This document shows positions 1 to 8,710 of a stretch of 64,000 bases of DNA, in pieces; the stretch's first letter is position 1, and each line of letters starts with the position of its first letter. Location: contig NZ_WJBC01000007.1 in assembly GCF_014284475.1 (NCBI RefSeq), forward strand, positions 62,001-126,000. The letters run 5' to 3'. The position numbers were made by a program, and so were the translations under genes. The DNA is from Acetobacterium fimetarium. GTDB lineage: Bacteria > Bacillota > Clostridia > Eubacteriales > Eubacteriaceae. The notes beneath the pieces are model-generated. The model did no database searches. It saw only the letters and a program-made list of their open reading frames with translations, and was not told where the DNA came from.

Positions 1-1
1 T

Positions 2-634
2 GAGATCGAATTTCTTTATCAAACCTACGGCGTCACCAGGATTCATTTTACCGATTCTGTCGTCAATCTGCCGGTTGATCACCTGGATAACATCTGCGCC
101 GAAATTCTCCGACGCGGACTTGCAATCAACTGGAGCGGCTTTTTCCGGGAGAACCTGCTGACCGAAGAAAATGTGGCGCTGTATGCCCAATCCGGCTGCG
201 AATGCTTCTCCCTCTCGCCTGACGGTCTCAGCCAGACCGCTCTGGATGCGATGGATAAACACATGACCACCACCGACATTCTCAATACCGCCCGGGTGCT
301 GGCCAACAGTGGCGTCGTGACTGTCTACCACTTCCTGGTCAACACCCCGGGCGACACCGAGGAAACGATTAGAGAAGCCAAGGCGCTGATCGATGCCATC
401 TATGAGATTCATCATCAGTCGAAGACGCTGGGCACGATCGTTCTGAACAACATCCGCATTCTGCCCGGTACCAAGGTGGAACAGCAGGCGCTTGAAAACA
501 GCGTGATCACGCCGGAAACCGATCTGCTCTATCCCACCTATTACAACCCCGCCCCGTTTGACCGGGTGCGTTACGACCTGGAAATCTATCATACCAAGAA
601 AAATATCTTTATGTGGCAGGAGGTCACACCATGA
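2..634 (+). CDS. Radical SAM family protein, C-terminal part (5' end outside window)
   Basis: The frame is open from the first bases, so only the last 210 residues are seen and the cluster-binding cysteines lie upstream of the window. The fragment has the look of the second half of a radical SAM TIM barrel: alternating strands and helices, an FLVNTPGDTEET segment resembling the G-x-PGE-T loop common in B12-dependent and methylthiotransferase-like radical SAM enzymes, and an ILPGT segment near the end of the barrel. The stop codon overlaps the ATG of the next gene (ATGA), so the two are translationally coupled and probably act in one pathway. Family is inferred; the substrate is unknown. Confidence 0.6.
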   Translation, partial: EIEFLYQTYGVTRIHFTDSVVNLPVDHLDNICAEILRRGLAINWSGFFRENLLTEENVALYAQSGCECFSLSPDGLSQTALDAMDKHMTTTDILNTARVLANSGVVTVYHFLVNTPGDTEETIREAKALIDAIYEIHHQSKTLGTIVLNNIRILPGTKVEQQALENSVITPETDLLYPTYYNPAPFDRVRYDLEIYHTKKNIFMWQEVTP

Positions 635-2115
635 AAGTACTTTTATTAGAACACCCCCGATCCTACGGGGAAGACCGCTGTAACGACATCGCCAATGCGC
701 CGCTGTCCGCCTGTCTGAATACGGGCTATATCGGCGGGATGCTGGCTTCAAAAAATATCGACGTCACCATCGTCGACGGCTATCTGGAAAAGCTGGATTA
801 CCCTCAAATCGAGGCGGAGATTGCCAGAATCCGCCCGACGATCCTTGGGATTCACCTGGTTTACCACTGGGAGAACAACCAGACGCTCTACCAGTTCATC
901 AAACACGTGAAAGCCGCCTACAGCATTTCTTACGTTACCGTTTACGGTTTCTATCCCACCTTTGCCTACGAGGAAATCCTGAACCGCTGCCCGGCCATCG
1001 ACTCGGCACTGCTGGGCGAAAACGAACTGACCTTTCTGAGGCTGGTGGAGAATTTCCCCAACCAGGAGCTTCAGGGTATCGCCTACCGCAAGGACGGCGG
1101 CATCACCGCGTCCCGCGGGGAAATCATGATGGATGTGGATTCACTGCCGTTTCCACTGCGCAGCAAAGGCTCTTATTCTTTCGGCGAGGTCAACCTTGCC
1201 GGCAGCCGCGGCTGCTACGGCGGCTGCACCTTCTGCTACATTAACCCCTATTACGGCGAAGCCATACGAAAATGGCGAGGCCGAAGCCCCGAAAATATCG
1301 CGGCCGAAATCGACGCTATCATGAAGGAAACGGAGATCCGCTATTTCTATTTTGTGGACCCCAACTTCTTCGGCCCCGGCAATGCGGGCAAAGACCGGGT
1401 CCTCAAACTCGCCGCCCTGCTGAAGGAGCGAAACATCACTTTCGGTATCGAAGCCCGAGTTAACGATATCGAAGAACAAGCCATTTCGGCCTTGGTGGAT
1501 GCCGGCCTGCGTCATATCCTGATTGGTCTGGAAAGCGGCCGGGATGAATCGCTCAAACGCTTGAACAAGCTGACTTCCGTATCGGACAATGAAAAAGCGC
1601 TGCGCATTTTAAGAAAATACGGCATCGAGCCCAGCGTCGGTTTTATCATGTTCGAGCCAGACTCCACCATCGAAGATCTCAAAATCAACTATGACTTCCT
1701 GAAGCGCAATGATCTGCTGGAGAAGCTCGAAATCAGCGTCAACGTACTCTATCATCATATGATCATTCTCCAGGGCAGTGCCTCCTACAAAGCCCTGCAG
1801 GATCAGGGTCGGCTCAATATTTCCGACCATTCCACATACGAGGCCGACACCGATTACCAGAACCCGAAGGTTGCCACCATGGCCGGCATGATGCGGGATA
1901 TGACCAACCATATTTTCGCTTACATGAAGGATACCTGGGAACTGAGTTTTAAAAAGGATCCGGCGACGCTGAGCCAGTACGACCTGGTCAACCGGCTGCT
2001 GGTGTACTCCTTCGCCGGTTTGCTCAATGAATTCGAAAGCGGCGAAATGACAGCTGAAAATCGCGATATCTACGTGCGGTCATTCAACCAGTCGGTCGAT
2101 CTGATCATGTCTTAG
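631..2115 (+). CDS. B12-binding-type radical SAM protein
   Basis: A 494-residue protein. Residues 1-150 resemble a cobalamin-binding-like Rossmann domain (KVLLLEHPRS start, then an SxCLNTGYIGGML segment). A radical SAM core follows with the cysteine motif C-x3-C-x2-C in GSRGCYGGCTFCYINP near residue 195, and a GLESGRDESLKRLNK loop typical of these barrels. I chose the ATG at 631 because AGGAGG lies seven bases upstream and the ATG overlaps the previous stop; a GTG at 613 would place the start before that site. The neighbour upstream is a second radical SAM protein, so this is a paired system. The substrate cannot be read from sequence. A terminator hairpin follows directly. Confidence 0.75.
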   Translation: MKVLLLEHPRSYGEDRCNDIANAPLSACLNTGYIGGMLASKNIDVTIVDGYLEKLDYPQIEAEIARIRPTILGIHLVYHWENNQTLYQFIKHVKAAYSISYVTVYGFYPTFAYEEILNRCPAIDSALLGENELTFLRLVENFPNQELQGIAYRKDGGITASRGEIMMDVDSLPFPLRSKGSYSFGEVNLAGSRGCYGGCTFCYINPYYGEAIRKWRGRSPENIAAEIDAIMKETEIRYFYFVDPNFFGPGNAGKDRVLKLAALLKERNITFGIEARVNDIEEQAISALVDAGLRHILIGLESGRDESLKRLNKLTSVSDNEKALRILRKYGIEPSVGFIMFEPDSTIEDLKINYDFLKRNDLLEKLEISVNVLYHHMIILQGSASYKALQDQGRLNISDHSTYEADTDYQNPKVATMAGMMRDMTNHIFAYMKDTWELSFKKDPATLSQYDLVNRLLVYSFAGLLNEFESGEMTAENRDIYVRSFNQSVDLIMS

Positions 2116-2127
2116 GATAAAAAAAAC

Positions 2128-2174
2128 GTACCGGCTCTTGCTGCAGATCATGCGGCAAGGGCCGGTACTGTTTT
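2128..2174 (+). terminator. Rho-independent terminator after the radical SAM pair
   Basis: Arms GTACCGGCTCTTGC and GCAAGGGCCGGTAC pair over 14 bases (one G-T pair), followed by TGTTTTAT. It sits 12 bases after the stop codon of the radical SAM gene. Confidence 0.75.
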
Positions 2175-2213
2175 ATCACGAGTGTCTTATCTGGCGTCAT
2201 CGACTAATAGATC

Positions 2214-2264
2214 AAGGGGACGGTTCTGTGCTGATTTTTTTGATCAGTACAGAACCGTCCCCTT
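2214..2264. repeat. Palindromic GGGGACGGTTCT repeat, complete copy
   Basis: A 23-base inverted repeat with one mismatch: left arm 2214-2236 begins AAGGGGACGGTTCTGT and right arm 2242-2264 ends ACAGAACCGTCCCCTT, with a short T-rich loop. Related half copies are seen at 3574-3590 and, more degenerate, at 7608-7625. The form is that of REP-like palindromic units that are moved by Y1 (RAYT) transposases in other bacteria; no transposase is in this window, so that link is inference. Confidence 0.75.
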
Positions 2265-2337
2265 ATGTCCTATTGACTGCCAACACTAATCCGGCTATAA
2301 TATAATTGATTTTAACTTTAGCCGAAGGAGTGATCTG

Positions 2338-3567
2338 ATGAACTACCTACCCAGAGCCATAGAGCAGACGTTTCTGCGTCTTTCCCAGCAGTTTCCGGCA
2401 TTGCTGCTCACCGGGCCGCGACAGGTCGGCAAAACAACCATGCTGCAAAAGCTGGCTGCCGAAGAGAATGCCGGGCGGGAGTATGTTACGCTGGACGATT
2501 TAACCGAGCGTCAAATGGCCAAGAATGACCCAAAACTGTTTTTGCAAATTCACAAACCGCCGGTATTTATCGACGAGGTGCAGTATGCACCGGAGCTGTT
2601 TACCTATATCAAAATCCACGTCGACGCAAACCATCGGGCCGGTGACTTCTGGCTGACGGGTTCGCAGGTATTCAAATTGATGACGGGAATCCAGGAGTCG
2701 CTGGCGGGGCGTGTCTGCCTGCTCCACATGGCCCCCCTGTCACAGGCGGAAATCGCTGGCGCCGCAACGACCCCTTTTGTGCTGGATTTGGAGCAACTGT
2801 CACAACGCATCAGACAGCGTCACAGCATTGATACACCCGCCCTCTATGCGCGTATTTTCAAGGGGGGGATGCCGGCCCTCATCAGCGGGCAGTATCGGGA
2901 CGATCGCGCAGTTTATTCCAGCTACATCGGCACCTATATCGACCGGGATGTCAAAGAGATTTCCGGTGCGATCGATTCCCTGAAGTTTATGGATTTCATC
3001 ACGGCGGCCGCCGCCCTATGTGGACAGATGCTCAACTACCGGACCATTGCCGACGCTGCCGGCATTAACCAGGTTACCGCTAAAAACTGGCTTGGAATTT
3101 TAGAGCGACTGGGCATTGTCTTTTATCTCCATCCCTATTCCAACAATATGCTCAAACGCATGGTAACCAAGCCTAAACTCTACTTCTACGACTGTGGCCT
3201 GGTGGCCTACCTGACCAAATGGAGTGACAGCCAGACCCTGATGAACGGTGCCATGAGCGGTGCGATTCTGGAGAATTTTGTGGTATCGGAGATTATCAAG
3301 AGTTATCAGAACTGCGGACGTGAAGCCTTTATTTATTACTATCGGGATAAGGACACCAAGGAGATTGATATTCTGCTCGAGGACAGCGGCAAGCTCTACC
3401 CCATGGAAATCAAGAAAACGACCACCCCACAGCGCAAGCTCACCCGCGTGTTTGAGGTCATTGATAAAGCGCCCCTGCAACGTGGGACAGGAGCAGTGCT
3501 TTGCACGACTGACCGGTTATCGGCATTTGACAGCCAAAATTTGATTGTGCCCATTTGGGGAATCTAG
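2338..3567 (+). CDS. ATPase of the AAA_14/DUF4143 family
   Basis: A 409-residue P-loop ATPase. The Walker A motif TGPRQVGKTT lies near residues 26-35 and a Walker B-like PVFIDEVQYAP near residues 80-90, followed by LTGSQ (sensor-like). The C-terminal half (from about residue 210) has the DUF4143 layout, with a winged-helix-like stretch (AGINQVTAKNWLGIL) and a nuclease-like EIDILLE...YPMEIKK segment of the kind seen in this family. Members are widespread, often horizontally moved, and their role is unresolved. The start has a good ribosome site (GAAGGAG). The gene is monocistronic and converges on the diguanylate cyclase, the two stop codons overlapping at 3564-3567. Confidence 0.85.
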   Translation: MNYLPRAIEQTFLRLSQQFPALLLTGPRQVGKTTMLQKLAAEENAGREYVTLDDLTERQMAKNDPKLFLQIHKPPVFIDEVQYAPELFTYIKIHVDANHRAGDFWLTGSQVFKLMTGIQESLAGRVCLLHMAPLSQAEIAGAATTPFVLDLEQLSQRIRQRHSIDTPALYARIFKGGMPALISGQYRDDRAVYSSYIGTYIDRDVKEISGAIDSLKFMDFITAAAALCGQMLNYRTIADAAGINQVTAKNWLGILERLGIVFYLHPYSNNMLKRMVTKPKLYFYDCGLVAYLTKWSDSQTLMNGAMSGAILENFVVSEIIKSYQNCGREAFIYYYRDKDTKEIDILLEDSGKLYPMEIKKTTTPQRKLTRVFEVIDKAPLQRGTGAVLCTTDRLSAFDSQNLIVPIWGI

Positions 3568-5795
3568 CAGATACAAGGGGACGGTTCTTCTTCTGTGCTG
3601 TCTGTGCTCTCTCCCTTGTGTTCTCCAAGCGTCTGCTCATAGTATTCCCGATTGAATTCGAACAGTCTCCCCTTTTCCGTGTTCTTCGCTTCATACATCG
3701 CAAAATCTGAAAGCTTCAGCAGTTCGGTGACATTATCTGCATCCTGAGGATACCAGGCAATGCCGGATGAAAAACGGATGCGCCGGCTTTCGCCATCCGG
3801 CGTCCTGAGACAAAAGCTTTCTTTCTGATCGTGGAATTCGCGGATAATGTCGCGCACCTGATCCGGATGATCAAAGTCATGCAGATAAACTGCAAATTCA
3901 TCGCCGGAAATCCGCGAAATAATTCCGCCAAAAGGCTCAAAATAGCGAAAAATCTCGCCGGCCCGGACGATCAGGCGATCCCCGACTTCATGTCCGAAAC
4001 TGTCATTGATGTATTTCAGATTGTCCAGATCCATGAAAATCATCGCCCCGATTTTATCGGGTTTTTCCCGAAGCTTCCGGTTCACCTCGCGTTTGAGCGC
4101 AGTCCGACTGTAAAGATGCGTTAACGCGTCGTAATCCAGCTCATTGACCAAACGCCTGTTTTCCTCAATCTCGGTGCTGACATCCTGAATGACGCCAACC
4201 ACACCGCTTGGCTGTTTGGCTTCGATTATGCGCAGCCACAGCTGCGTTTCCCGTTGTTCGTCATCATAGCGGTAGATATTCGCGTGATCTTCCATCGGAT
4301 TGGCCCTCAGCCGATTCAGACAGGCCTTCCATTCCTCTTTTGAAACCGGTATTCCCGGCTCGATATGAAGCAGCCAGTACAGGAAATCCGTGAGAATCAC
4401 ATTCCGGCTGCTGTCGTGCACCTCGTACCCGCCGATGGGCAGAAGGCTCAGCTCCAGGATTTTCGAAGTCGTCTGTGATGCCGTCACCAGACTCTGATTG
4501 AACAATTCCACGGCTGATGTCAGATCGTCGATTTCACGCATCCCGGTTGGCTTGAATTGAATTTCATCATAGGGAGAAAGCCCACTGACATACTCGGATA
4601 ATCGTGAAATCTTGCGGGTGAAGAAATAGACCAGCACGAAAACACCTGAAAATGCGAGCAGCGTGGTGATCGCGATGCTAGCGAACAGCTTTTCTCTGAC
4701 CGACTGTGAATTCTCCATCAGAACCTGACTCGGAACAAAACAGGCCAAGGTCCAGTTCTCGTCGACAAAGGGTGAATTTTCACTGTAGACCTTTAGTTCC
4801 CGCATCGAACTGTACATCGCGCCCAGATCATTCAGTGTTGTTTCAGAGATTCCTTCGTCTTTGAGCGCCTTCATTGGGAGCTGTTCACCGCTCTTGAGAT
4901 AGGTTTTTGCCAGAACACCCCCGGGAATAAACCAGTTCAGATCCAACGCCTGATCGTGCATGCCGGCAATCACGTAAAAACTGTTATGATAGAGGAGATC
5001 GGAATCCGGCAGGTAATACTGCGAAAAATAGGGCATGTCGATTTCAACGCCGAGAACGCCATAGGGATTACCATCCTGGTCGAGAACCGGCAGCGTGTAA
5101 CAGACCACCTGCTGATTGTCCTTTAGCAGGTCAATCGGTTTGGTCCAGTAACCGAACCGTTCGATTTCCGATCCTTTGTATGCAGTCCCAGCCCAGAACG
5201 GCTTTTCATAAAAATCAAACTGACTGCCGTCTTCATTTTCCTTCATATCGAGATCCCAGCGGATGCTGGTGGCCATCCCGTAGGATTTGGCTACCGCCGT
5301 CGGGCCGATCTCAAGGGAATAATTGGCCGTTTCTTCCGAGTCCGGCGTCGTGTTCCGGATGTAAACGGCCGAGTGAGCCTGACCGTTCGCTTTTTCCGCA
5401 TTGGAGCCGTTCAGGATGAAAAATGCCCCAGTCACCCGATCCTGTTTCAGAATCGATACCAGCGCATCACTGGCAATCTGTGCCGACTCGTTGTAGGCGA
5501 TGTCATCACGATAGATGGCCTGCGGCGTGCTTCCCGTTTGCTGTGCCAGATCTGTCATCCGTGTACTGAGCTGTTTTGACTCATCGGCCAGACCGGCAAT
5601 CATCTGACCGACCGAGGTATCAAACGTTTCCGCCCGGGTTTCAGTCGTGTTGTTCAGCAGCCGGACCGCTTCCGCATCCAGCATGAAATACACCCGGGAA
5701 ATAAATAGCGCAAAGACCAATGCAAGGCTTTGAAAAATGACAATCAATGCCAGTAGTATATTCAGCTGTCTTCGGAGTGTCCAAGTTTTCTTCAT
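3564..5795 (-). CDS. Membrane-bound diguanylate cyclase with extracellular sensor (GGDEF)
   Basis: A 743-residue protein predicted to make cyclic di-GMP. It has an N-terminal membrane segment (residues 10-30), a large extracytoplasmic region of about 340 residues with the look of a double-Cache sensor (YWTKP, GVLGVEI), a second membrane segment (about 375-398), a PAS-like region (about 450-545) and a GGDEF domain (about 550-720). The substrate-side motif IFMDLDNLKYINDSFGHEVGD is intact in type, and the signature reads SGDEF, a functional variant in known enzymes. No RxxD inhibitory site precedes it. The final 20 or so residues (TDSTEEEPSPCIC) come from a repeat sequence. It sits 18 bases downstream of a solute-binding lipoprotein gene, suggesting a ligand-sensing pair. 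Confidence 0.88.
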   Translation of the reverse strand: MKKTWTLRRQLNILLALIVIFQSLALVFALFISRVYFMLDAEAVRLLNNTTETRAETFDTSVGQMIAGLADESKQLSTRMTDLAQQTGSTPQAIYRDDIAYNESAQIASDALVSILKQDRVTGAFFILNGSNAEKANGQAHSAVYIRNTTPDSEETANYSLEIGPTAVAKSYGMATSIRWDLDMKENEDGSQFDFYEKPFWAGTAYKGSEIERFGYWTKPIDLLKDNQQVVCYTLPVLDQDGNPYGVLGVEIDMPYFSQYYLPDSDLLYHNSFYVIAGMHDQALDLNWFIPGGVLAKTYLKSGEQLPMKALKDEGISETTLNDLGAMYSSMRELKVYSENSPFVDENWTLACFVPSQVLMENSQSVREKLFASIAITTLLAFSGVFVLVYFFTRKISRLSEYVSGLSPYDEIQFKPTGMREIDDLTSAVELFNQSLVTASQTTSKILELSLLPIGGYEVHDSSRNVILTDFLYWLLHIEPGIPVSKEEWKACLNRLRANPMEDHANIYRYDDEQRETQLWLRIIEAKQPSGVVGVIQDVSTEIEENRRLVNELDYDALTHLYSRTALKREVNRKLREKPDKIGAMIFMDLDNLKYINDSFGHEVGDRLIVRAGEIFRYFEPFGGIISRISGDEFAVYLHDFDHPDQVRDIIREFHDQKESFCLRTPDGESRRIRFSSGIAWYPQDADNVTELLKLSDFAMYEAKNTEKGRLFEFNREYYEQTLGEHKGESTDSTEEEPSPCIC
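3574..3590. repeat. Half copy of the GGGGACGGTTCT repeat
   Basis: The word ACAAGGGGACGGTTCTTC matches one arm of the complete palindrome at 2214-2264. It lies inside the last codons of the convergent diguanylate cyclase gene and so encodes part of that protein's C-terminal tail. Confidence 0.65.
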
Positions 5796-5813
5796 TCCTT
5801 TATCCTTTTGTAA

Positions 5814-7289
5814 TTATTCTTCCGAGTAGGCAATTCCCAGTCCGTCGAGCTGGCTGCGGAGGCTCGCCAGCCACGCGTCAAAGCGGGCATCCAGATTCAG
5901 CGCGTCAAGCACTTCCTGTTCGCTCATTCCCTGTGCCCGGAATGCTGCTGCATCCTGGCGTCCTGCCACGGTTGTTGTCATCAGCGATTTTTCCAGAATC
6001 GTACGCAGATCATAACTCTCGTCAAACGGCGTGGACGCGTAAGTATCCGCATTCATGATCTGATCCAGGGCAATGCCATAGACCGCAGCCACATTTTTTT
6101 CGGACTGATCGCCGGCGCTCATCGCATCGAGGGAAGCCTTAAAATCCGTATTTTCGTAAGCTGCTTTTTCAACTGGTAAATAACCGGTGGTCATCGCAAA
6201 GTTGATATTCTGTTCTTTCGCGGTAAACCATTTTAAAAACAGCGCTGATCCTTCCTCTTTTGCGGGAGTGGATTTCGTCACCGACATACCGGCTCCCTGT
6301 TCAATCGCCGTCGGTATACCGCCAGCAAAGACCGGATAGGACAGAGCTAGAAATTCAATCGGTGACTGGGTATTGTCCTTTTCGATCCAGGTCGGAAAAT
6401 AGGCCGCGCCGGATGATGAACCGACATAGGCGACGAGATCCCCCGCCTTGATATCATCCGAACGGAATTTGCTGACCGCATTGAAATAACCCAGGCACAT
6501 CCCGCCATAATAGAGATCGAACACTTTTTTCAGATCGGCCCTATTCAGGACAGCTTTCGAATCCGTCCCATCGATGATTTCCGTTCCCAGCTGCTTGTTG
6601 CCGATGATAATGTAGTTGGCCACGGAATCAAATCCCATCAGGCTCTTGCCATCTCCGGCTGTTTCCGGAGTCTGGGCATCAGTCCACTGGTAGTAGGCAC
6701 GCGCTGCATCATAGATCCCTTCAAAGGTTGACAGGGCACTGTCGTTCAGCCCACTTTGAGACACGAAAGCATTCCAGGCTGTTTTGTTCACGTAGAGAAG
6801 CTCTGTGCTTTTGACAATAGGGATATTCAGAAGCCGTTTTTCGTCATACTTTTCGGACTTCAGGAACTCGTCAACATATGAATTCTGTTCATCTTTTGTA
6901 AAATAATCGTTGAGGTCGCAGAGTTTTCCCAGCTGATCAATTTCCAGACCCTTGTCCGGATAGCAGGAAAACAGATCCGGCATGGGTTCGGCATTGATCA
7001 CGCCCTTGGCCGAATTCGTGATGGCTTCCTCCAGATCGACAATACTGCCTTTAGCCACCGCATTGATCACCACCCCTTTTTCGGAACCGACGCTTTTGTT
7101 GAATTCATCCACCGCTTTTTCAAGGGCAATTTTATTATCGCCGACATAATAATGCCACAATGTGATGGATACCGGGTTTTTGGGATCCAGCGCGGTCTTT
7201 TTCTGACTGGCAGTTGAACACGCAGTCCCAGCCATCACAACGACCAGTAAACTCAAGAGCAGACAGGTTATTTTCAGTTTTCTTTTCAT
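5814..7289 (-). CDS. Extracellular solute-binding lipoprotein (ABC family 1 type)
   Basis: A 491-residue exported protein. It begins with a basic, hydrophobic signal (MKRKLK, then LLLSLLVVVMAG) and a cysteine in GTACST that fits lipid anchoring, then the ITLWHYYVGDN strand typical of family 1 sugar/peptide-binding proteins. I start at 7289 because AAGGAGTG lies just upstream; an in-frame ATG at 7322 has no such site. No permease or ATPase genes are adjacent. Instead, a membrane diguanylate cyclase follows after 18 bases, so the protein may present a ligand to the cyclase sensor rather than feed a transporter. That role is inference; the ligand is unknown. Confidence 0.82.
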   Translation of the reverse strand: MKRKLKITCLLLSLLVVVMAGTACSTASQKKTALDPKNPVSITLWHYYVGDNKIALEKAVDEFNKSVGSEKGVVINAVAKGSIVDLEEAITNSAKGVINAEPMPDLFSCYPDKGLEIDQLGKLCDLNDYFTKDEQNSYVDEFLKSEKYDEKRLLNIPIVKSTELLYVNKTAWNAFVSQSGLNDSALSTFEGIYDAARAYYQWTDAQTPETAGDGKSLMGFDSVANYIIIGNKQLGTEIIDGTDSKAVLNRADLKKVFDLYYGGMCLGYFNAVSKFRSDDIKAGDLVAYVGSSSGAAYFPTWIEKDNTQSPIEFLALSYPVFAGGIPTAIEQGAGMSVTKSTPAKEEGSALFLKWFTAKEQNINFAMTTGYLPVEKAAYENTDFKASLDAMSAGDQSEKNVAAVYGIALDQIMNADTYASTPFDESYDLRTILEKSLMTTTVAGRQDAAAFRAQGMSEQEVLDALNLDARFDAWLASLRSQLDGLGIAYSEE

Positions 7290-7801
7290 TTTCACTCCTT
7301 TTAATGACGATGGCCAGTGCAACGTTTGATCAGTTTTTCTGCCAGTGCAGCAGCGGCCCGAATGCTGGTGTGTGAATCGTTTTCAGATTTTTCCAAAATC
7401 CGATGGTTTATTCTTTTATTTTATCATCATACCAGCCCCATTGACAATTTAAATCGAGATAAAATTCAAAATAAAACTGATGGTGACTTAGCCCCATCTT
7501 TCAGGCGTTGCTCAAGCGTGAAAATCATGGCCATGGTACTTTGTTGCATTATATCAAATAACCACAAAGACAAAAAGCACTTTGTCCCCTGGCCTTTCTG
7601 ACAGTGGATCAGAGGGACGGTTCTTTTTTGGGGCTACGATGGAGTTTCCCCCAACAAAACCATCACGCTCGTATCCCCTTTTTTTCTTGACATTTTTTAT
7701 GATTAATATTATAGTGTGATTGACATCTATATGCAAGTAAAATATTTCAGTTGTGGATTTTGATGCAACCATCTTCTGTGAAAAAAGAAAGGAACCGAGC
7801 C
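7290..7801. other. Intergenic region between divergent genes, with degenerate repeat
   Basis: About 510 bases separate the solute-binding protein and the padR gene. It contains a degenerate copy of the GGGGACGGTTCT repeat (AGAGGGACGGTTCTTTT at about 7611-7627) and, close by, a CTTTGTCCCCTGG stretch. The padR promoter lies at the right end. I see no credible coding frame; short open frames overlap the repeat. Confidence 0.55.
7687..7715 (+). promoter_or_regulatory. Sigma-A-type promoter of padR gene
   Basis: TTGACA (7687-7692), a 17-base spacer and TATAGT (7710-7715) make a near-consensus housekeeping promoter about 87 bases before the chosen padR start. Confidence 0.65.
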
Positions 7802-8152
7802 ATGAGACATGCTAAATATGGCCGTCATTTGCCGGCATTTATCTTATTGTTTTTAGCAAAAGATGCTACCTACGGATCCGCCCTGTTAAGACAGATGAAG
7901 GACGAAATGCCCTACAATTTTTCGGATGGTCCGGCCGTCTATCGAGCCCTCAATGAATTGGAAAAAAATGATGCCATCATCGCCCACTGGGATACTTCAG
8001 CAAAAGGAGCTGCCAAAAAGTTTTATACCATTACGGACAAAGGCATGCTGATGTTATCTGAATTCAAGACGGAACTGGAACAACGAAAGAAAAACATGGA
8101 ATTCTTTCTAAATGAACTGGAAAAATTTGAAGATCGTGATAAAAAACATTAA
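7802..8152 (+). CDS. PadR-family transcriptional regulator
   Basis: A 116-residue winged-helix regulator. The N-terminal half matches the PadR pattern: FILLFLAKDATYGSALL helix, FSDGPAVYRALNELEKNDAI recognition region and a FYTITDKG wing, followed by a C-terminal helix for dimer formation. I start at the ATG at 7802, preceded by AGAAAGGA; an ATG at 7763 would add a 13-residue tail unlike the family. PadR proteins usually repress a neighbouring transporter or detoxification gene; here the next gene is a small zinc-ribbon protein, which may be the target. Confidence 0.85.
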   Translation: MRHAKYGRHLPAFILLFLAKDATYGSALLRQMKDEMPYNFSDGPAVYRALNELEKNDAIIAHWDTSAKGAAKKFYTITDKGMLMLSEFKTELEQRKKNMEFFLNELEKFEDRDKKH

Positions 8153-8253
8153 CATCCTTTATTCGATACGCACTGGAAGGATGGGCATTTGCAAAGAAAT
8201 ATGTAATCATGATCTATAATCAGATTCAAAATAAATATCAGAGGTGATTTTTT

Positions 8254-8628
8254 ATGGAAAAATGTTGTTTATGCGGTATTGAACTGGAAAAAGAAGAAAT
8301 CTATGCCGTCAAAGGAAAAATCTTTTGCGATGACTGTGCCCTCGGTCAGCACAAACTGGTTCAGGCCTGTGATCCGAGTGCCGTCCACAGTGCCAAACTG
8401 GATCGGCAACGCTCTGGCCACACCGGTATCCAGGGTTTAACCCCCCGTCAAAAAGAATTATATGAGTACCTTGTGGCCAATAACGGCGTCACTGTTGGCC
8501 AATTTGTGGAAAAATTCGGACTGACCGCGGAAGAGGTCAGCCTAGAGTTAAGTGTCTTAAGACATGCCGAGCTGGGCAAAGGCCAGAAACGCGCCGATGG
8601 TGTCTATTTTGTTCCCTGGGAATCCTGA
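8254..8628 (+). CDS. Zinc-ribbon / winged-helix-like protein of unknown function
   Basis: A 124-residue protein in two parts. Residues 1-40 hold two CxxC pairs (CCLCG and CDDC) flanking a short beta segment, a treble-clef or zinc-ribbon arrangement. Residues 65-124 look like a winged helix: LTPRQKELYEYLVANNGVTV, then FGLTAEEVSLELSVLRH and a wing ending in YFVPW. That suggests a DNA- or protein-binding regulator with a zinc knuckle. It follows the padR gene on the same strand after 100 bases with its own ribosome site (AGAGGTGA). I do not recognise a named family. Confidence 0.6.
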   Translation: MEKCCLCGIELEKEEIYAVKGKIFCDDCALGQHKLVQACDPSAVHSAKLDRQRSGHTGIQGLTPRQKELYEYLVANNGVTVGQFVEKFGLTAEEVSLELSVLRHAELGKGQKRADGVYFVPWES

Positions 8629-8656
8629 TTCATTATTGAAGTAAAACAAATCAACA

Positions 8657-8684
8657 GGCCGGCGTTTATGCCGGCCCTTTTTAT
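8657..8684. terminator. Bidirectional terminator
   Basis: GGCCGGC, six-base loop, GCCGGCC, then CTTTTTATTT. It lies between the zinc-ribbon gene and the convergent methyltransferase gene and can serve the plus-strand transcript best. Confidence 0.7.
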
Positions 8685-8710
8685 TTGGAGGAACAGTCAG
8701 TTCACTGTGA

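Noticed and set aside
7554-7772. Small minus-strand frame in the padR upstream region
   Set aside because: It covers the padR promoter and a degenerate repeat; no ribosome site and no domain.
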